This document shows positions 63,510 through 64,000 of a stretch of 64,000 nucleotides of DNA, one piece after another. Each line of letters begins with the position of its first letter. Position 1 is the first letter of the stretch. Source of the DNA: Pollutimonas nitritireducens (GTDB taxonomy: Bacteria > Pseudomonadota > Gammaproteobacteria > Burkholderiales > Burkholderiaceae_B); NCBI RefSeq assembly GCF_002849615.1, contig NZ_PDNV01000004.1, positions 297,939-361,938 of the forward strand, given 5' to 3'. The position numbers and the translations under genes are program-made. A model generated the notes under the pieces. It was given only the letters and a program-made list of their open reading frames with translations, was not told the DNA's origin and searched no databases.

Positions 63510-64000
63510 TTATATTTTGGGTGAACCCGCATTCGTGAACCCACCCGCCTGATACTCACGCCCATGGGCCACCAGCGCCCAGGCCATGCGTGCCATCTTG
63601 TTGGCCAGCGCCGCCACCACAACGTTGAACGGTCGGCGCGCCAGCATCTGTTGCAACCACGCGCTTTTAGTCTTCGCGTGGAAGATCACCGCGCGCGCCC
63701 CGTGCATGAGCAGCGTTCGCAGATACGGGTCGCCGCGCTTGCTCAAGTGCCCCACCGCGACCTTGCCACCGGTGCCCCGGTGGCAAGGCACAAGACCCAG
63801 GCACGCGGCAAACTCCCGGGCATTGCGATAGCCACGGGCATCTTCGCCCAGCACTGCTGCCAGGGCCGTGGCTCCAAGCAGCCCGACGCCGGGAATCTGG
63901 CGCACGCGGCGCGCGCTATCGAGCTGGCGCTCCAGCCCTTGCAATTCGTCTTCGATCGCATCGATGCGCTCCTCGATCTGGTGCAGCATCCGCAACTGCC
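63510..64000 (-). mobile_element. IS110-family transposase, C-terminal part (runs off right edge)
   Basis: 162 residues to the stop at 63510; the frame remains open at the window end, so the N-terminal DEDD domain is outside. A coiled-coil-like stretch (EERIDAIEDELQGLERQLDSA) precedes the Transposase_20 domain: IPGVGLLGATALAAVLG, FAACLGLVPCHRGTGGK and HLSKRGDPYLRTLLMHGAR, whose Ser is the probable catalytic serine. IS110 elements move with a bridge RNA encoded in their noncoding ends and lack terminal inverted repeats. The right end should lie within about 63400-63510. Confidence 0.92.

Noticed and set aside
1..64000. CRISPR arrays, phage genes, restriction or defence systems, rRNA and tRNA genes
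   Set aside because: No regularly spaced repeats, no typical genes and no RNA gene signatures were seen on either strand.

Overview
The window reads as a chromosomal accessory or catabolic region of a betaproteobacterium, most likely of the family Alcaligenaceae (Bordetella, Achromobacter, Pusillimonas, Candidimonas type). This is inferred from three things: eight Bug/TctC-type periplasmic solute-binding proteins in 64 kb, a DUF4148 secreted protein, and repeated small sets that join a class III (CaiB/BaiF) CoA-transferase, a Bug receptor and a LysR or GntR regulator. No rRNA, tRNA, CRISPR array or prophage was seen. Fifty-six protein-coding genes (two cut by the window edges) and two probable gene remnants are supported.

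Layout. (1) 1-5 kb: a fused double acyl-CoA dehydrogenase that runs off the left edge, divergent from a CoA-transferase and a crotonase; a perfect terminator hairpin lies at 4399-4439. (2) 4.4-7.5 kb, minus strand: D-2-hydroxyacid dehydrogenase, Bug receptor, carboxymuconolactone-decarboxylase-like protein, plus a DHCW-motif cupin. (3) 7.7-13 kb: LysR divergent from a PLP lyase of the cystathionine beta-lyase type and a complete polar amino-acid ABC importer. (4) 13-16.4 kb: MFS transporter, MarR, LysR and a DUF4148 protein. (5) 16.5-21.8 kb: D-serine-dehydratase-like enzyme, RidA, Bug receptor and M81 peptidase, with a divergent LysR. (6) 21.9-26.7 kb: a two-partner secretion pair overlapping an L,D-transpeptidase gene. 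(7) 27-33 kb: amidase, Bug receptor, and a stand-alone pyruvate-dehydrogenase-type E1 divergent from an Lrp regulator, with palindromic operators between them. (8) 33.3-43.3 kb: a six-gene CoA pathway divergent from a Bug receptor and an FAH hydrolase, with a HutC-type GntR regulator. (9) 43.6-48.8 kb: LysR divergent from a CGSC-motif protein (cysteine form of the UGSC selenoprotein family), its uncharacterised partner, a CoA-transferase and a Bug receptor, followed by a remnant of thioredoxin reductase. (10) 49-59.4 kb: a tightly overlapped operon with two acyl-CoA dehydrogenases, an alpha/beta hydrolase, a CoA-transferase, two MmgE/PrpD proteins and two Bug receptors, with a divergent FadR-like GntR. 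(11) 59.7-63.2 kb: Bug receptor, shikimate-dehydrogenase-like protein and GMC oxidoreductase. (12) Right edge: the 3' part of an IS110-family transposase.

The common theme is uptake of small organic acids or amino acids by periplasmic receptors, activation by CoA transfer, oxidation, hydration and cleavage, each set under its own local regulator. The strongest candidate for an undescribed system is the CGSC protein/partner pair at 44706-46423. The substrates of all the CoA sets remain unknown from sequence alone.
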